Source: Nymphalis io
Taxonomy: Eukaryota > Arthropoda > Insecta > Lepidoptera > Nymphalidae
Assembly: GCF_905147045.1 (NCBI RefSeq)
Contig: NC_065917.1
Span: 310,001-374,000, forward strand
Reading direction: 5' to 3'
DNA: 64,000 nt
A model generated the notes under the pieces. The model worked only from the letters and a program-made list of their open reading frames with translations, had not been told where the DNA came from and made no database searches. The position numbers and the translations under genes were made by a program. Below, piece by piece: positions 20,440 to 30,908 of the stretch; position 1 is the stretch's first letter; each line of letters begins with the position of its first letter.

Positions 20440-20770
20440 GTAGCCGAGATGGCCCAGTGGTAAGAACGCGTGAATCTTAACCGATGATCGTGAGTTCAAA
20501 CCCGGGCAAGCACCACTGAATTTTCATGTGCTTAATTTGTGATTATAATTCATCTCTGCTTGACGGTGAAGGAAAACATCGTGAGGAAACCTGTATGTGT
20601 CTAATTTCACTGAAATTAGACACATACAGGTTTTAGGAGTACACAAGTAGTAGGTGTATTCCACCAACCCGCATTGGTGCAGCGTGCTGGAAAAAGCTCC
20701 AAACCTTCTTAAAAAAAGGGAGAGGAGGCTTTAGCCCAGCAGTGGGACATTCACAGGCTGTTACGGATAC
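20440..20770 (+). mobile_element. SINE B (Metulj-like), copy M
   Basis: A-box region gatggcccagtggtaagaa, B-box-like gagttcaaacccgg, body and tail cccagcagtgggacattc. It is the homologue of 1139-1396. The middle is altered by a perfect fold-back (20588-20632) followed by about 25 extra bases. Confidence 0.8.
20588..20632. repeat. Perfect fold-back palindrome inside SINE B
   Basis: Two 22-base arms flank a single c at 20610. The normal SINE already contains the small palindrome aatttcactgaaatt here; in this copy the arm has been extended by copying the preceding bases in reverse complement. The homologous SINE in copy L (1139-1396) is normal. Confidence 0.9.
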
Positions 20771-21382
20771 GAACGGTTTAGACAACTGCACGGGACTAAT
20801 AATGGTACTTGTGTGTGCGTGCAAGCACAGACAGTTTCTATTCCCACACACTCTTAATCCTATTGAGAACCGAGATGGTAGTGAATAGAATGTGTAAATC
20901 GTTACCAATGATAGCGTGTTAAAACCCAGATTAGCACCTCTAAATTGGAACAGCGTATTGGAATAAGCTCCTCATCAAAGGGAGAAGAGGGATTAGCCCA
21001 GCAGTGGGACTTAGACATTTACATAATCCCAGGGTGAAAATTAGAGAGAGTTCAGGCGCAAACAATGTCTTTACATGCTTCCAAATCTCACTTCTAGTGT
21101 ACAACTTACTTTTACTTTTCTTTTCTATTTACTTATTATAAAAAAAATAACGCCTCTGCTGGGCTAAGGCCTCCCCTCCACTTGTGATTTGGAGCTCTAG
21201 CTTGCTGCTTCAATGCGGGTTGATGGATATACATAGCAATACTTCATCCCATAAAAGCAGATCTCCTGACAATGTGCCCATTAATTAAGCACATCAAAGT
21301 GCAGTGGTGTTTGCCCGGGCTTTGCAAGTGGGTGGGGGATTGTTCTTAATTTAAATAAATGTCAAAATAATCATTAGCGCAC

Positions 21383-21498
21383 CTGAGCATCGAAGCCGAG
21401 TATCTCGTGGCTGAGCAAGGACGTCCTACCACTTTTCACTTCGTGCAAATGCCTGAACATGTTCAGGCGAGCGAACCCTCTACCGTTATCGAGTTCAA
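21383..21498 (-). CDS. GTPBP2: GTPBP2-like GTPase, exon 6 (switch I region), copy M
   Basis: Acceptor ttttctacag, donor gtgcgc, 116 bases, phases 1 and 0, which fit exon 5 and exon 7. It encodes ELDNGRGFARLNMFRHLHEV, then SGRTSLLSHEILGFDAQ. The family reads GELDNGRGxARLNLFRHLHEIQSGRTSS, with the T of GRTS in switch I. RLNMFRHLHE favours GTPBP2 over GTPBP1. It is the only copy of this exon in the window. Confidence 0.92.
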
Positions 21499-21854
21499 CT
21501 GTAGAAAAGAAAAATTATTGTATTGCGCACTACAAACAGCTAACATACCATCAACCAATGAAGTCATTACAATTTCAAGATCAAATTTTATACTGCCATT
21601 GTAATTACAACTAAGTTTCTTGACCATAAAATATTTATCTGAGGATAAAATAAATGATATTACAATATAATATTAACAAAGTCGGTTTTTGTCGCGACTG
21701 AGTAGGTATCATTTAATTTGTTTAAAAATGAAACAGCATTTTTACCCACAGCTGGGATAAGGCGTCATCTCCTTATTACGAGTACACACGTATAGGATCT
21801 CTACATGATAATCGAATCAAAAACTTCTGGATACGAAGCCTTATAAATATTTTT
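21499..21854. other. Intronic sequence without exons
   Basis: On the gene strand this should contain exons 4 and 5 of copy M, but neither the P-loop nor the exon 4 sequence is present. It joins directly to repeat D and exon 3, so copy M has lost exons 4 and 5. Confidence 0.5.
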
Positions 21855-22135
21855 TTTTTATAGAATAGGAAGGCGGACGAGCATATGGACCACCTGATGG
21901 TGAGTGGTCACTAACGCCCATAGACATAGGCATTGTAAGAAATGTTAACCATCGCTTACATCGCAAATGCGCCACCAACCTTGGGAACTGAGACGTTATG
22001 TCCCTTGTGCCTGTAATTATACTGTCTCACTCACCCTTCAAACCGGAACACAACAATACCAAGTACTGCTGTTTTGCGGTAGAATATCTGATGAGTGGGT
22101 GATACCTACCCAGTTAGCTACCTAAGTTATATATA
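21855..22135 (+). repeat. Dispersed repeat D, near-complete copy
   Basis: The best copy of the family starts ttttttttatagaataggaagg and ends tgggtgatacctaccc. An almost identical copy is at 47905-48170 in the same position relative to exon 3, so both come from the locus duplication. No internal promoter boxes or ORF are obvious. Confidence 0.7.
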
Positions 22136-22167
22136 ATGTTATATATTTAATATTATTTATTATTCAC

Positions 22168-22300
22168 TTGCGTCACCAGGTGCTGGAAGCGTTGCTCGCA
22201 CGGCGAGACCAGCTGCAGTTTGTACTCGACGTTCCCGAAACGAGGCTGCGGGGGTAGACTCCCGTAGCACTCTTCGCCGGAATAGTCGGCGTCGGATGTT
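22168..22300 (-). CDS. GTPBP2: GTPBP2-like GTPase, exon 3, copy M
   Basis: Acceptor tttggccctcag, donor gtgaat, 133 bases, incoming phase 2 and outgoing phase 0. It encodes TSDADYSGEECYGSLPPQ, then GNVEYKLQLVSPCEQRFQHLVTQ. The family reads LPPExxxGNIEYKLKLVNPSQYRFEHLVTQ, so this is the conserved N-terminal region before the G domain. The upstream intron is the 89-bp satellite, beginning at about 22358. The second copy is at 48219-48351. Confidence 0.88.
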
Positions 22301-22357
22301 CTGAGGGCCAAATCGAATATATTTAACATTGATCTTATTTCGATTAATGCCATCCGC

Positions 22358-22955
22358 GTTCGGTGAGACCGACTCACTGTTTATGATCTCCTGGTACATT
22401 AACACTGTAATCCTAACTGAAACTAATTGACTCTTTTAATCTAATCGTTCGGTGAGACCGACTCACTGTTTATGATCTCGTGGTACATTAACACTGTAAT
22501 CCTAACTGAAACTAATTGACTCTTTTAATCTAATCGTTCGGTGAGACCGACTCACTGTTTATGATCTCCTGGTACATTAACACTGTAATCCTAACTGGAA
22601 CTAATTGACTCTTTTAATCTAATCGTTCGGTGAGACCGACACACTGTTTATGATCTCCTGGTACATTAACACTCTAATCCTAACTGAAACTAATTGACTC
22701 TTTTAATCTAATCATTCGGTGAGACCGACTCACTGTTTATGATCTCCTGGTACATTAACACTGTAATCCTAACTGGAACTAATTGACTCTTTTAATCTAA
22801 TCGTTCGGTGAGACCGACTCACTGTTTATGATCTCCTGGTACATTAACACTGTCATCCTAACTGAAACTAATTGACTCTTTTAATCTAATCGTTCGGTGA
22901 GACCGACTCACTGTTTATGTTCTCCTGGTACATTAACAACGTAATCCTAATTCTA
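22358..22955. repeat. 89-bp tandem satellite, array 1
   Basis: The motif cggtgagacc starts at 22361, 22450, 22539, 22628, 22717, 22806 and 22895, exactly 89 bases apart. Units differ at a few positions only. On the - strand each unit has an AG/GT-bounded 27-nt segment (for example 22378-22404), described under array 3. The array begins immediately upstream of exon 3 and is interrupted by LINE A at attctaaat. Confidence 0.95.
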
Positions 22956-23438
22956 AATTTGCACTGTTTGTTACATAGCGACAAGACGTATTGACTATTG
23001 GTGCTTTAATATTGTTATAAAAATCAGTGATTTTGCTAACAGTTTTCTCGAAAATTAAGATATAAATACGTAGTATATCTTCGTTTAAAAGAATAAGTAA
23101 ACTTATAACAATTTCAGTGCCAAAATATAATAGTTTTCAACAATAACTTTGCAAATATAAAAGTGATTTACATATGTTTAACGTTGGACAAGTGCATCGT
23201 GATCTACTTCGTGCGTCAAGACGTTAATGAGCTTCATATTGAAAAAACATACCGCAACCGATAGGTCATTGACCACACATAAACAACGTACAAAACTGAT
23301 AACTATTTTTGCCCGGTCAACTTAAACAGTTGTTGGAACAGAGGTTTCGAACGCACCGCATACGCAGTCGATACAGGTTCAAATCTCACTTGTGCGCATC
23401 GTTACTTTTTTTTTTTTTTTTGGTTACGAAGTAATAAT

Positions 23439-24467
23439 ATGGAGTTCGCCTGCTGTAGCAAATCAATAAAAGATGCTGAAGATCCTATTGTATGTACATC
23501 TTGCGATAGGGAATTCCATGTAGCTTGTATGCTACAGCTAAAAGATCAAGAACTAAAACCGGACGATGATCTTAGACTCTCCTGGCGGTGTTCATCGTGT
23601 ACCTCAAATAATTCTCGGGACAACAAATCTGATACCCCAATTCGCAATGTCACAAAGCGGTCCAAGCAAAAAACTGATAAGAGTACGTCTTCTGAAAAAA
23701 ATACACATAAGGTAAATCTCACTGCGCTACAAATATCAAGAGATGAAATTCGAAATATTATTAAATCTGAGTTTAAAGAGGCTTTTTCTGGATTTCAAAA
23801 TATCCTTGAGGATGTTAAAAAGGAAATTTTGTCACTCCAAAACTCTGTGAAATTTTTAAGTGATACTCATGATGCGATTCTTAAGAGACTAGAAACAGCC
23901 GAGAATGGGATAAAAAAGTGTGGTGCATTATATTCCGATGTAAAAAACTGCCAATTATCTATGATAAACCTCCAAAATGAAATTAATAATAAGGAACAAT
24001 GGTCCAGGCGTTCTAATGTTGAGATTATTGGCCTTCCCGAATCCAAAAACGAAAATTTAATGACAACAATGAATAAGTTATCGGAACTGGTGGATCACTC
24101 AGCTTACAGTCATTCGGACATCGATTTTATAACACGCGTGGCCCCTAAAAACAATGATTCTAAAAAACCAAGACCCGTAATTATTCGATTTTTGTCTAGA
24201 TGGAAGAAGGATGATTTCCTTGCTAGATTACGAGCAAAGAAGAATATCAGGGCTTGCGACCTTGGCTACGTGGGAAATACTAATCGTGTTTACTTTAACG
24301 ATCATCTCACAAGTGCTAATAAGGCGCTTCTTCGTAAAACAAAAGAAATAGCTCGCGATAAAAAATATACGTATATTTGGGTAAAAAACTGTTCTATTAT
24401 GGCTAGAAAAACTGACACTAGCCCAGTTATTCATATACTTAACGAATGTGATTTAAAAAAATTGTAA
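23439..24467 (+). CDS. LINE A ORF1: PHD-like zinc finger, coiled coil, RNA-binding domain
   Basis: This 342-residue protein packages element RNA. An N-terminal PHD-like finger is seen as C19-x2-C22-x4-H27-x2-C30 and C51-x2-C54, with preceding C5/C6. Residues about 100-190 are rich in heptad-like hydrophobic positions (EILSLQNSVKFLSDTHDAIL) and probably form a coiled coil. From about residue 190 an RRM/L1-ORF1-like region follows (SRRSNVEIIGLPESKNENL, then ITRVAPKN and RPVIIRF). The start ATG follows a t-run at about 23408-23422. Compare the LINE B ORF1 (29976-30874), which lacks the finger. Confidence 0.88.
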   Translation: MEFACCSKSIKDAEDPIVCTSCDREFHVACMLQLKDQELKPDDDLRLSWRCSSCTSNNSRDNKSDTPIRNVTKRSKQKTDKSTSSEKNTHKVNLTALQISRDEIRNIIKSEFKEAFSGFQNILEDVKKEILSLQNSVKFLSDTHDAILKRLETAENGIKKCGALYSDVKNCQLSMINLQNEINNKEQWSRRSNVEIIGLPESKNENLMTTMNKLSELVDHSAYSHSDIDFITRVAPKNNDSKKPRPVIIRFLSRWKKDDFLARLRAKKNIRACDLGYVGNTNRVYFNDHLTSANKALLRKTKEIARDKKYTYIWVKNCSIMARKTDTSPVIHILNECDLKKL

Positions 24468-24738
24468 TACGCGCAATTAATTTATCCAACATATTATATA
24501 TAAGTACGTTTGGTGGCTTCTTTATAAATTTACTAAAATTATGTTGGCTTTTCTATTTGATTGTAATTTTATTAGGCTTTGAGAGAGAGATGAAACTGCT
24601 AAATCTGTTTAAGGTTTATTCTATTTGTATAATTTTAGAAAGGAGAATTATTATAATTAATTTAGATGAAATGGTCAGTTTAAATGTATTTAGTATAATT
24701 CTTAAGTCTTATATGATTTATAAATTACTTATTTCGCA

Positions 24739-27600
24739 ATGGTATCCAAAATAGCGATTTTGTACCAAAACGTGCGAGGTCTTAGAACAAAAACTTCTGA
24801 GTTTTTTTCGAATATATTAAATTGTGAACATGACATAATTTGTCTAACTGAAACGTGGTTATTACCTGGAATTTTTGATTCAGAAATTTTTGATAGTCGC
24901 TACTCGGTCTATAGATGTGATCGTAACTACAATGAACGTAACGATAAAATGGGAGGCGGTGTCCTGATTGCGGTGCGTAACGGACTCGTTGTTAAAGACC
25001 CTGTCTTTTTGCCGTCAAACGATATTGTTTCCTGTGACGTTTTTTCATTATGCGTAGCTTTAAGGACAAAAGGTAAGCCCGTTAATTGTAGATTTTTTTG
25101 TTGTTATTTTCCTCAGTCGGGTTCACAATTTCAAGATCAGTTGAACTTTTATGAACGTATCTCTGAATTAGTGATATTGAATCCGAAAGATATATTTTTA
25201 ATAGTTGGTGATTTTAATGTTCCCAGTGCTATTTGGTCTCCTTCGTCCACATCCGCTGAGCTCTGTGAGAATATTGGAAACTCAATGGTCAATGCAATGT
25301 CTTCCTTCATGTCCTTAAATAACTTTTCCCAATATAACTTAGTCTCAAACATCAATAATCGCCAATTAGACCTTGTCTTCAGTAACTCAAATTGTAGGGT
25401 TATGCGCTGTGAAACACCTTTAGTAAAGGAAGATTTACACCATCCCACGTTGGATATTATGTTAATAGATATTAACATTAGTAGCCCTCCTCGTATTGTT
25501 AAACTTTTTCATAAAGCTGACTATAAAATAATTAATGAATTATTGGCTAACATTGATTGGTCGGTTATTTCTGATTACTATGATATTGACACATCCGTTG
25601 AGAAATTCTATTACATAATCAATGATATAATTACAAAGAATATTCCTTCTAAAGTGGTTGTTGATCTTAGTAAGTATCCAGCGTGGTATTCTCCTGCACT
25701 TATTAAAATTATTAAAGAAAAACTAAAATATCACAAAAAATGGAAAATGTATGATAATTACAGTGATTACAGTACGTTTAAATTACTTCGTGATAGACAA
25801 AAAAGGGTTGAAAAGACATGCTACGATAACTATCTTGATTTTGCGGAAAATAATATTTTGAGAAACTCTAAGTGTTTTTGGACATTTGTCAAGACCAAAC
25901 AGAATACAAATGACATACCTGAGCGGCTATATTATAACGATATCTCAACAAGTGACGGTCAGCAAATAAGCAATCTATTTAATGAATATTTCTATACATC
26001 CTTTGAACATAGTACACATCTTAACAATTTTTCCTGTAACAGTCAAAATAATAGTGGATATGCTAATACAATTAATTTGTCATCTGTTGATATTTCACTT
26101 GCTGATGTTCGTAAGTATTTGAAAACCTTAAATATTAAAAAAGGTAGCGGACCCGACGGTATACCACCTCTTTTTCTAAGTAAATGCTATATGACTATAT
26201 CTATTCCTTTACATTTATTGTTTTGTATTTCCCTTCATACATGTACTATGCCTTCAATTTGGAAACAGTCTTATGTTGTGTTTATTTTTAAAAATGGAGA
26301 TAGACATGAAATCAAAAATTATCGTCCTATTTCGAAATTAAGTTCAATTCCAAAACTTTTTGAACGTATAATTTATGACAAAATCTTTCCAAGCATACGT
26401 CCCATAATTATTGACCAGCAGCATGGATTTATTAACAAGAAATCAACTGAAACTAATTTGTGTGAATTCACTGACTATGTTTTGACTGCAATGGACAAAG
26501 GATATCAGGTGGACGTTGTGTACACCGATTACTCCAAAGCGTTTGACAAAATCTCTCATTCTATCTTAATAGCAAAAATGGAGTTCATCGGTGTACATGG
26601 TGACCTCCTTAGATGGATCAAGTCATATTTATGGAATAGAAGTCAAGCCGTTACTGTGAAAGGATATTGCTCATCTTTTCTACCCGTTCCATCTGGAGTC
26701 CCTCAAGGCTCACATCTTGGACCACTGTTTTTTAATATATATATAAATAATGTTGTTTCGGTATTTGCATCTTCTAAATTTCTATTATATGCTGATGATA
26801 CAAAAACTTATAAAATTATTAAGAGTGTTGATGATTGTATTAGTCTGCAAAAAGATTTGAACTTACTTAGCGATTATTGTACTACCAATTCGCTGTTTTT
26901 GAATATAAAGAAATGTAATTGTATAACATATACCAGAAAAAGAAAAGTGATCATTTACAACTACCGATTTAAGGAAGATGATATAAAACGTGTATCAGTG
27001 GTCAAAGATCTTGGAATAACACTCGATTCTAAACTTCTTTTCGATGAACACATAAATTCCATAACTTCTAAAGCGTTTCGTATGCTAGGATTTGTGCTGA
27101 GGATTTCCAGAGAGTTTAAGCGTGTTTCAACTTTTGCTCTTTTATATAAATCATTTGTGAGACCTATTCTAGAATACGCTTGCACTGTCTGGAATCCACG
27201 GTATAGTAAATATATAGAATTCATCGAAAATATTCAGGAAAAGTTTTTAAAATATTTAAAATTTTCGTCTATAAATAATTTGAATCAAATAGAAAAGATA
27301 CCGACAACTGAACAGAGACGACTTGAACGTGATATGGTGTTTTTATATAAATTGATCCACAACATATTTGATTCCCCTTATCTCCTTTCTAAAATAAATA
27401 TCAAGTGTCCTCGCCCTGGTAGTCGCAATAAATCTATTTTTGATTTTCCATTGACAAAGACTAAATATGCAGCAAATGCATTTATTAATAGATCATCTAA
27501 ACAGTACAATAAAACATTTATTGAATGTGATATATTTCATCTCTCCCTTAAAAAATTCAAACTGCAAGTAAAAGAAATATTATACTCTCAAGAGCCTTAA
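24739..27600 (+). CDS. LINE A ORF2: AP endonuclease and reverse transcriptase
   Basis: This intact 953-residue frame carries endonuclease motifs YQNVRGLRTKT near residue 8, LTETWLL with the metal-binding Glu, and VGDFNVPS; the final His motif is KEDLHHPTLDI. RT motifs: NYRPISKLSSIPK, VYTDYSKAFDKISH, SGVPQGSHLGPLFF and the catalytic YADDTKTY. It nicks DNA and primes reverse transcription at the nick. No stop or frameshift is seen. The next 260 bases are an AT-rich 3' UTR. Confidence 0.92.
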   Translation: MVSKIAILYQNVRGLRTKTSEFFSNILNCEHDIICLTETWLLPGIFDSEIFDSRYSVYRCDRNYNERNDKMGGGVLIAVRNGLVVKDPVFLPSNDIVSCDVFSLCVALRTKGKPVNCRFFCCYFPQSGSQFQDQLNFYERISELVILNPKDIFLIVGDFNVPSAIWSPSSTSAELCENIGNSMVNAMSSFMSLNNFSQYNLVSNINNRQLDLVFSNSNCRVMRCETPLVKEDLHHPTLDIMLIDINISSPPRIVKLFHKADYKIINELLANIDWSVISDYYDIDTSVEKFYYIINDIITKNIPSKVVVDLSKYPAWYSPALIKIIKEKLKYHKKWKMYDNYSDYSTFKLLRDRQKRVEKTCYDNYLDFAENNILRNSKCFWTFVKTKQNTNDIPERLYYNDISTSDGQQISNLFNEYFYTSFEHSTHLNNFSCNSQNNSGYANTINLSSVDISLADVRKYLKTLNIKKGSGPDGIPPLFLSKCYMTISIPLHLLFCISLHTCTMPSIWKQSYVVFIFKNGDRHEIKNYRPISKLSSIPKLFERIIYDKIFPSIRPIIIDQQHGFINKKSTETNLCEFTDYVLTAMDKGYQVDVVYTDYSKAFDKISHSILIAKMEFIGVHGDLLRWIKSYLWNRSQAVTVKGYCSSFLPVPSGVPQGSHLGPLFFNIYINNVVSVFASSKFLLYADDTKTYKIIKSVDDCISLQKDLNLLSDYCTTNSLFLNIKKCNCITYTRKRKVIIYNYRFKEDDIKRVSVVKDLGITLDSKLLFDEHINSITSKAFRMLGFVLRISREFKRVSTFALLYKSFVRPILEYACTVWNPRYSKYIEFIENIQEKFLKYLKFSSINNLNQIEKIPTTEQRRLERDMVFLYKLIHNIFDSPYLLSKINIKCPRPGSRNKSIFDFPLTKTKYAANAFINRSSKQYNKTFIECDIFHLSLKKFKLQVKEILYSQEP

Positions 27601-27885
27601 TTTACTCATGCATTTTTAATTAATTAATTATAAATTGATTATTTATTATTAAATTATATTTTCTTGATTTAAAAATTAAATTTATATTAAATTAAATTAT
27701 ATAAATGAATTATATAATTTCATGTACCTATTAAATATAAAAAATGTCTTGTTTTGTAATTACTTATGATTAATTTATAAATGGAAACTGTTTTGGTTTA
27801 TGAATTGTTTTATATTTTTTATTTTATTGTAATTATTTCACTGTTTGTTTCCTGTACACTAAATAAATAAATAAATAAATAAATC

Positions 27886-28088
27886 CTTGAAACTAATAAT
27901 AAAAACATCCTGGGACATTTTTCACACACGGCCATCTGATCCCAAATTAGCTTGTACAAAACTCGTGCTATGGAAACCAGACAACTGATATACTACATAT
28001 ACTACTTTTCTTATGTAAATACATATTTATACAGAAAATTACACCCAGACTCAGGACAAACAGACATGTTCATGCAAACAAATGCAAA
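27886..28088 (-). mobile_element. SINE A fragment embedded in the satellite
   Basis: This holds SINE A tail and body only (from ctttgaaactaataata to catgcaaacaaatgcaaa), without the tRNA-like head. It joins satellite sequence at cactgtaatcc. The same junction recurs at 49225, so the SINE fragment is part of a larger repeated unit. Confidence 0.8.
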
Positions 28089-28467
28089 CACTGTAATCCT
28101 AACTGAAACTAATTGACTCTTTTAATCTAATCGTTCGGTAAGACCGACGCACTGTTTATGATCTCCTGGTACATTAACACTGTAATCCTAACTGAAACTA
28201 ATTGACTCTTTTAATCTAATCGTTCGGTGAGACCGACTCACTGCTTATGATCTCCTTGTACATTAACACTGTAATCCTAACTGGAACTAATTGACTCTTT
28301 TAATCTAATCGTTCGGTGAGACCGACTCACTGTTTATGATCTCCTGGTACATTAACACTCTAATCCTAACTGAAACTAATTGACTCTTTTAATCTAATCG
28401 TTCGGTGAGACCGACTCACTGTTTATGTTCTCCTGGTACATTAACAACGTAATCCTAATTCTAAATC
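28089..28467. repeat. 89-bp tandem satellite, array 2
   Basis: Unit marks lie at 28136, 28225, 28314 and 28403, again exactly 89 bases apart. It is the continuation of array 1 beyond LINE A, ending at attctaaatctttgaaac. The last unit has acaacg in place of acactg, which destroys the acceptor AG on the - strand. Confidence 0.95.
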
Positions 28468-28605
28468 TTTGAAACTAATAATAAAAACATCCTGGGACAT
28501 TTTTCACACACGGCCATCTGATCCCAAATTAAGCTTGTACAAAACTCGTGCTATGGAAACAAGACAACTGATATACTACATATACTACTTTTCTTATGTA
28601 AATAC
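28468..28605 (-). mobile_element. SINE A fragment at the satellite end
   Basis: The tail-side body of SINE A, cut at cttatgtaaatacat, where LINE E sequence begins. It shares its junction with the satellite with 27886 and 49024. Confidence 0.75.
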
Positions 28606-29576
28606 ATTGATTGTCACAGTTAGGAATTGATGTCACAGTTAGGCGGTGACATCGAGAACCAGCTCGCGTGGACTTAAGAAGGAAGGGGGAAGCAGGAATT
28701 AGAGAGAATAATTCCTCAGAGCACTCGCCGTGATACAGTCGATAGAAAGCGCTCAGTGCTGCTATCTCGCGACGCAATTGTAAAGGTTCAAGGGTGTTTG
28801 TTACCTTTACGTCGCCAATAATGCGTACTGCATGTCACTGCAACCGGTCCAAGGCCTCCAGTAGGTACTTAGCGGAGCCATCCCAAAGGTGCGAGCAATA
28901 TTCAACGGAAGATCGTACCTGTGTTTTGTATAACAGGCACAGTTGTTTTGGCGTGAAAAAACGCCGCACCTTGTTCAGAACTCCGAGTTTTCGTGAAGAT
29001 TTTTTTATCATAGCCTCGATGTAATTATATGCCCTTGGACTAAGGTCGCAGCGAACGTCCATCCCCAGCATGGCGATTTTGCTTTGTATCATCAGCGGTA
29101 TGCCACAGAGTGAGGGATGAGGGTAAAATGGTGACTTTTTCGCTGTGAGAGCGCATACCTGTGTTTTCTTGGCATTAAATTCAACAAGATTATCAGAACC
29201 CCATTTGGCAATGAGCTCTAACGTCCTATCGAGTTCAATGACAAGATTCTCCCGCCTCTCCTCAGTTTCCGCCCGCCCAGCCACTGCGCGTCCGTGGTAT
29301 GCACCATGCACTGTACTATCATCTGCATAGCAATGTATGTTCCCAAGGGAGAGCATATCATTGATATGCAAAAGAAAGAGTGTGGGAGATAGCACAGATC
29401 CCTGGGGGACCCCAGCATTCACTACATAGAATTGTGAAGCGCAACCATCTACTAAAACACGAAGGCTACGCTTGTGTAGGAAGCTGGCAATCCAGGTGCA
29501 TAGCTGAGCAGGCAGACCATATGCCAGTAGCTTGGAGAGAAGACTTCTGTGCCAGACCCAAAAAGGCGGCGTAAGC
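28606..29576 (-). pseudogene. LINE E reverse transcriptase, truncated at both ends
   Basis: On the - strand it encodes AGVPQGSVLSPTLFLLHIND, CYADDSTVH (catalytic YADD), VEFNAKKTQVCALT, KQLCLLYKTQVRSSVEYCSH, and after a frame break near 28835, REIAALSAFYRLYHGECSEELF. The 3' end of the element is missing here, but the same family's 3' ends occur at 19863-20268 and 2338-2660. Near 28606-28645 the phrase tgtcacagttagg is repeated, a sign of a local rearrangement. It is a non-functional LINE fragment. Confidence 0.82.
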
Positions 29577-29975
29577 GCACGGAACTATATAGCTCCGTAA
29601 AAAAAAATTGTTTTAAAAATATAAGGACTGTGTTTTGAAATCATAAAACGTAGATATGTGTAAATAACAAAGACAGTGTGTGATCTATATAAAAACATTA
29701 TTGTTTGAATAAGTTTAATACGCAAAAGGGTGAAACGATAATTATATAATATAGGTACTTTTACTGAGGGCAGTGACTTATTTTACGAGCAAAATAAGTT
29801 AAGAAAGTAGTGTATTAATAAAAATAAATGCTTTATAAAACGATTTTAAGAAACACTTAAAGTTCTAGTAATTTATTTTAAAACAAAGAAATACTTTAAA
29901 AAATATACAGTGACCTATTTCAATTTATTTATTTTTCTGTTAAGAAGTTGCTGTTATAGTCGTTACTAAGTAAGA

Positions 29976-30874
29976 ATGATTCCACAGAAAAAAAAAATAA
30001 CAACAAGAAATAATACTTCTCCAGAATCTTACAATGTGACAAATCGGCAAAAAAGCAAACAGTCTGAAAAGTGGTCGCCTGCATCAGAACAACTTACTAA
30101 ACAAGACGTTGAACAAATCATTCGTAATTAGATTCAGGCCTTTAAAAAAATTTACTATTGGAAGATATCACTAACATGTTAAACAAAATGATTCAAGAAA
30201 ATCTTAAACCTATAAAAGAGCAAATATCTACTATTGAAAACTCGATGACTTTTTTGAGCGAAGAATACGAATCTACTAAAAAAATAATTGCAAGTTACGA
30301 CGATAAATTTGCGGAAATGGAAAGAGAGAAAAATGCACTAAAAAATGTAACATCTGATTTGCAAAAACGAATACATACTATGGAGCAGTATAATCGATCA
30401 AATAACATTGAAATACAAATGATTCCTGAGCATAAAAATGAAAATTTAATTAGTGCAGTAATGCAACTGAGTAAAGCAATATCATGTGATCTAAAGGAGT
30501 CTGATATACATCACTGTACTAGAGTTGCAAAATTGAACAACAGCGACAAAAGACCCAGATCTGTGATTGTAAAGCTATCCACACCACGAATGAGAGACAC
30601 GATGCTAGCATGTGTCATCAATTACAATAAATCGCATCCTGACGATAAACTGAACACAAGTCACATAGGTATTGCAGCAGATAAGCAGCCAATATATGTT
30701 ATGGAACACTTGTCACCGGCTATTAAGTCTTTACATGCAGCAGCTCGAATTAAATCTAAAGAAAAAAAATACAGATTTGTGTGGGTTAGACAGGGCAAGG
30801 TATTTATGAGAAAGACAGAACATTCAGAATGTATTTATGTAAAAAATCATACTGTTTTGAATAATATCCAGTAA
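29976..30874 (+). pseudogene. LINE B ORF1, interrupted
   Basis: ATG at 29976 opens 51 codons (MIPQKKKITTRNNTSPES) to a TAG at 30129-30131; after a frameshift the frame reopens at 30158 (MEDITNMLNKMIQENL). The rest encodes a coiled coil (residues about 15-80 of the second frame) and an RRM/L1-ORF1-like part (YNRSNNIEIQMIPEHKNENL, CTRVAKLN, RPRSVIVKL) like LINE A ORF1. There is no PHD-like finger. Confidence 0.75.
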
Positions 30875-30908
30875 ATTGCTTTGCTCTCTAAACTCATAGA
30901 TCATTTTA

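Larger units (their letters stand above)
19140..21360. repeat. Segmental duplication block (GTPBP2 intron 6/7), copy M
   Basis: This inverted counterpart of 724-2300 continues on the gene strand from exon 6 (21383-21498). It contains SINE C, a TATCGATA cluster (19670-19790), a LINE E fragment and SINE B. Compared with copy L it has the extra LINE E fragment and a fold-back in SINE B, and lacks the R4/Dong insertion. Confidence 0.8.
22956..27885 (+). mobile_element. LINE A, apparently full-length CR1/Jockey-type retrotransposon
   Basis: It has about 480 bases of 5' UTR, ORF1 (23439-24467), a 271-base gap, ORF2 (24739-27600), a 3' UTR and an (AAAT)n tail (about 27861-27885). It splits the satellite border that elsewhere reads attctaaatctttgaaac. 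Both ORFs are open, so it may be young and competent. The exact clade needs an RT tree. Confidence 0.9.

Noticed and set aside
22358..22955. Regular repeats that could suggest a CRISPR array
   Set aside because: Units are contiguous 89-bp repeats without unique spacers, in a eukaryotic intron.
24557..24754. 65-codon frame between LINE A ORF1 and ORF2
   Set aside because: AT-rich linker without motifs, overlapping the ORF2 start.
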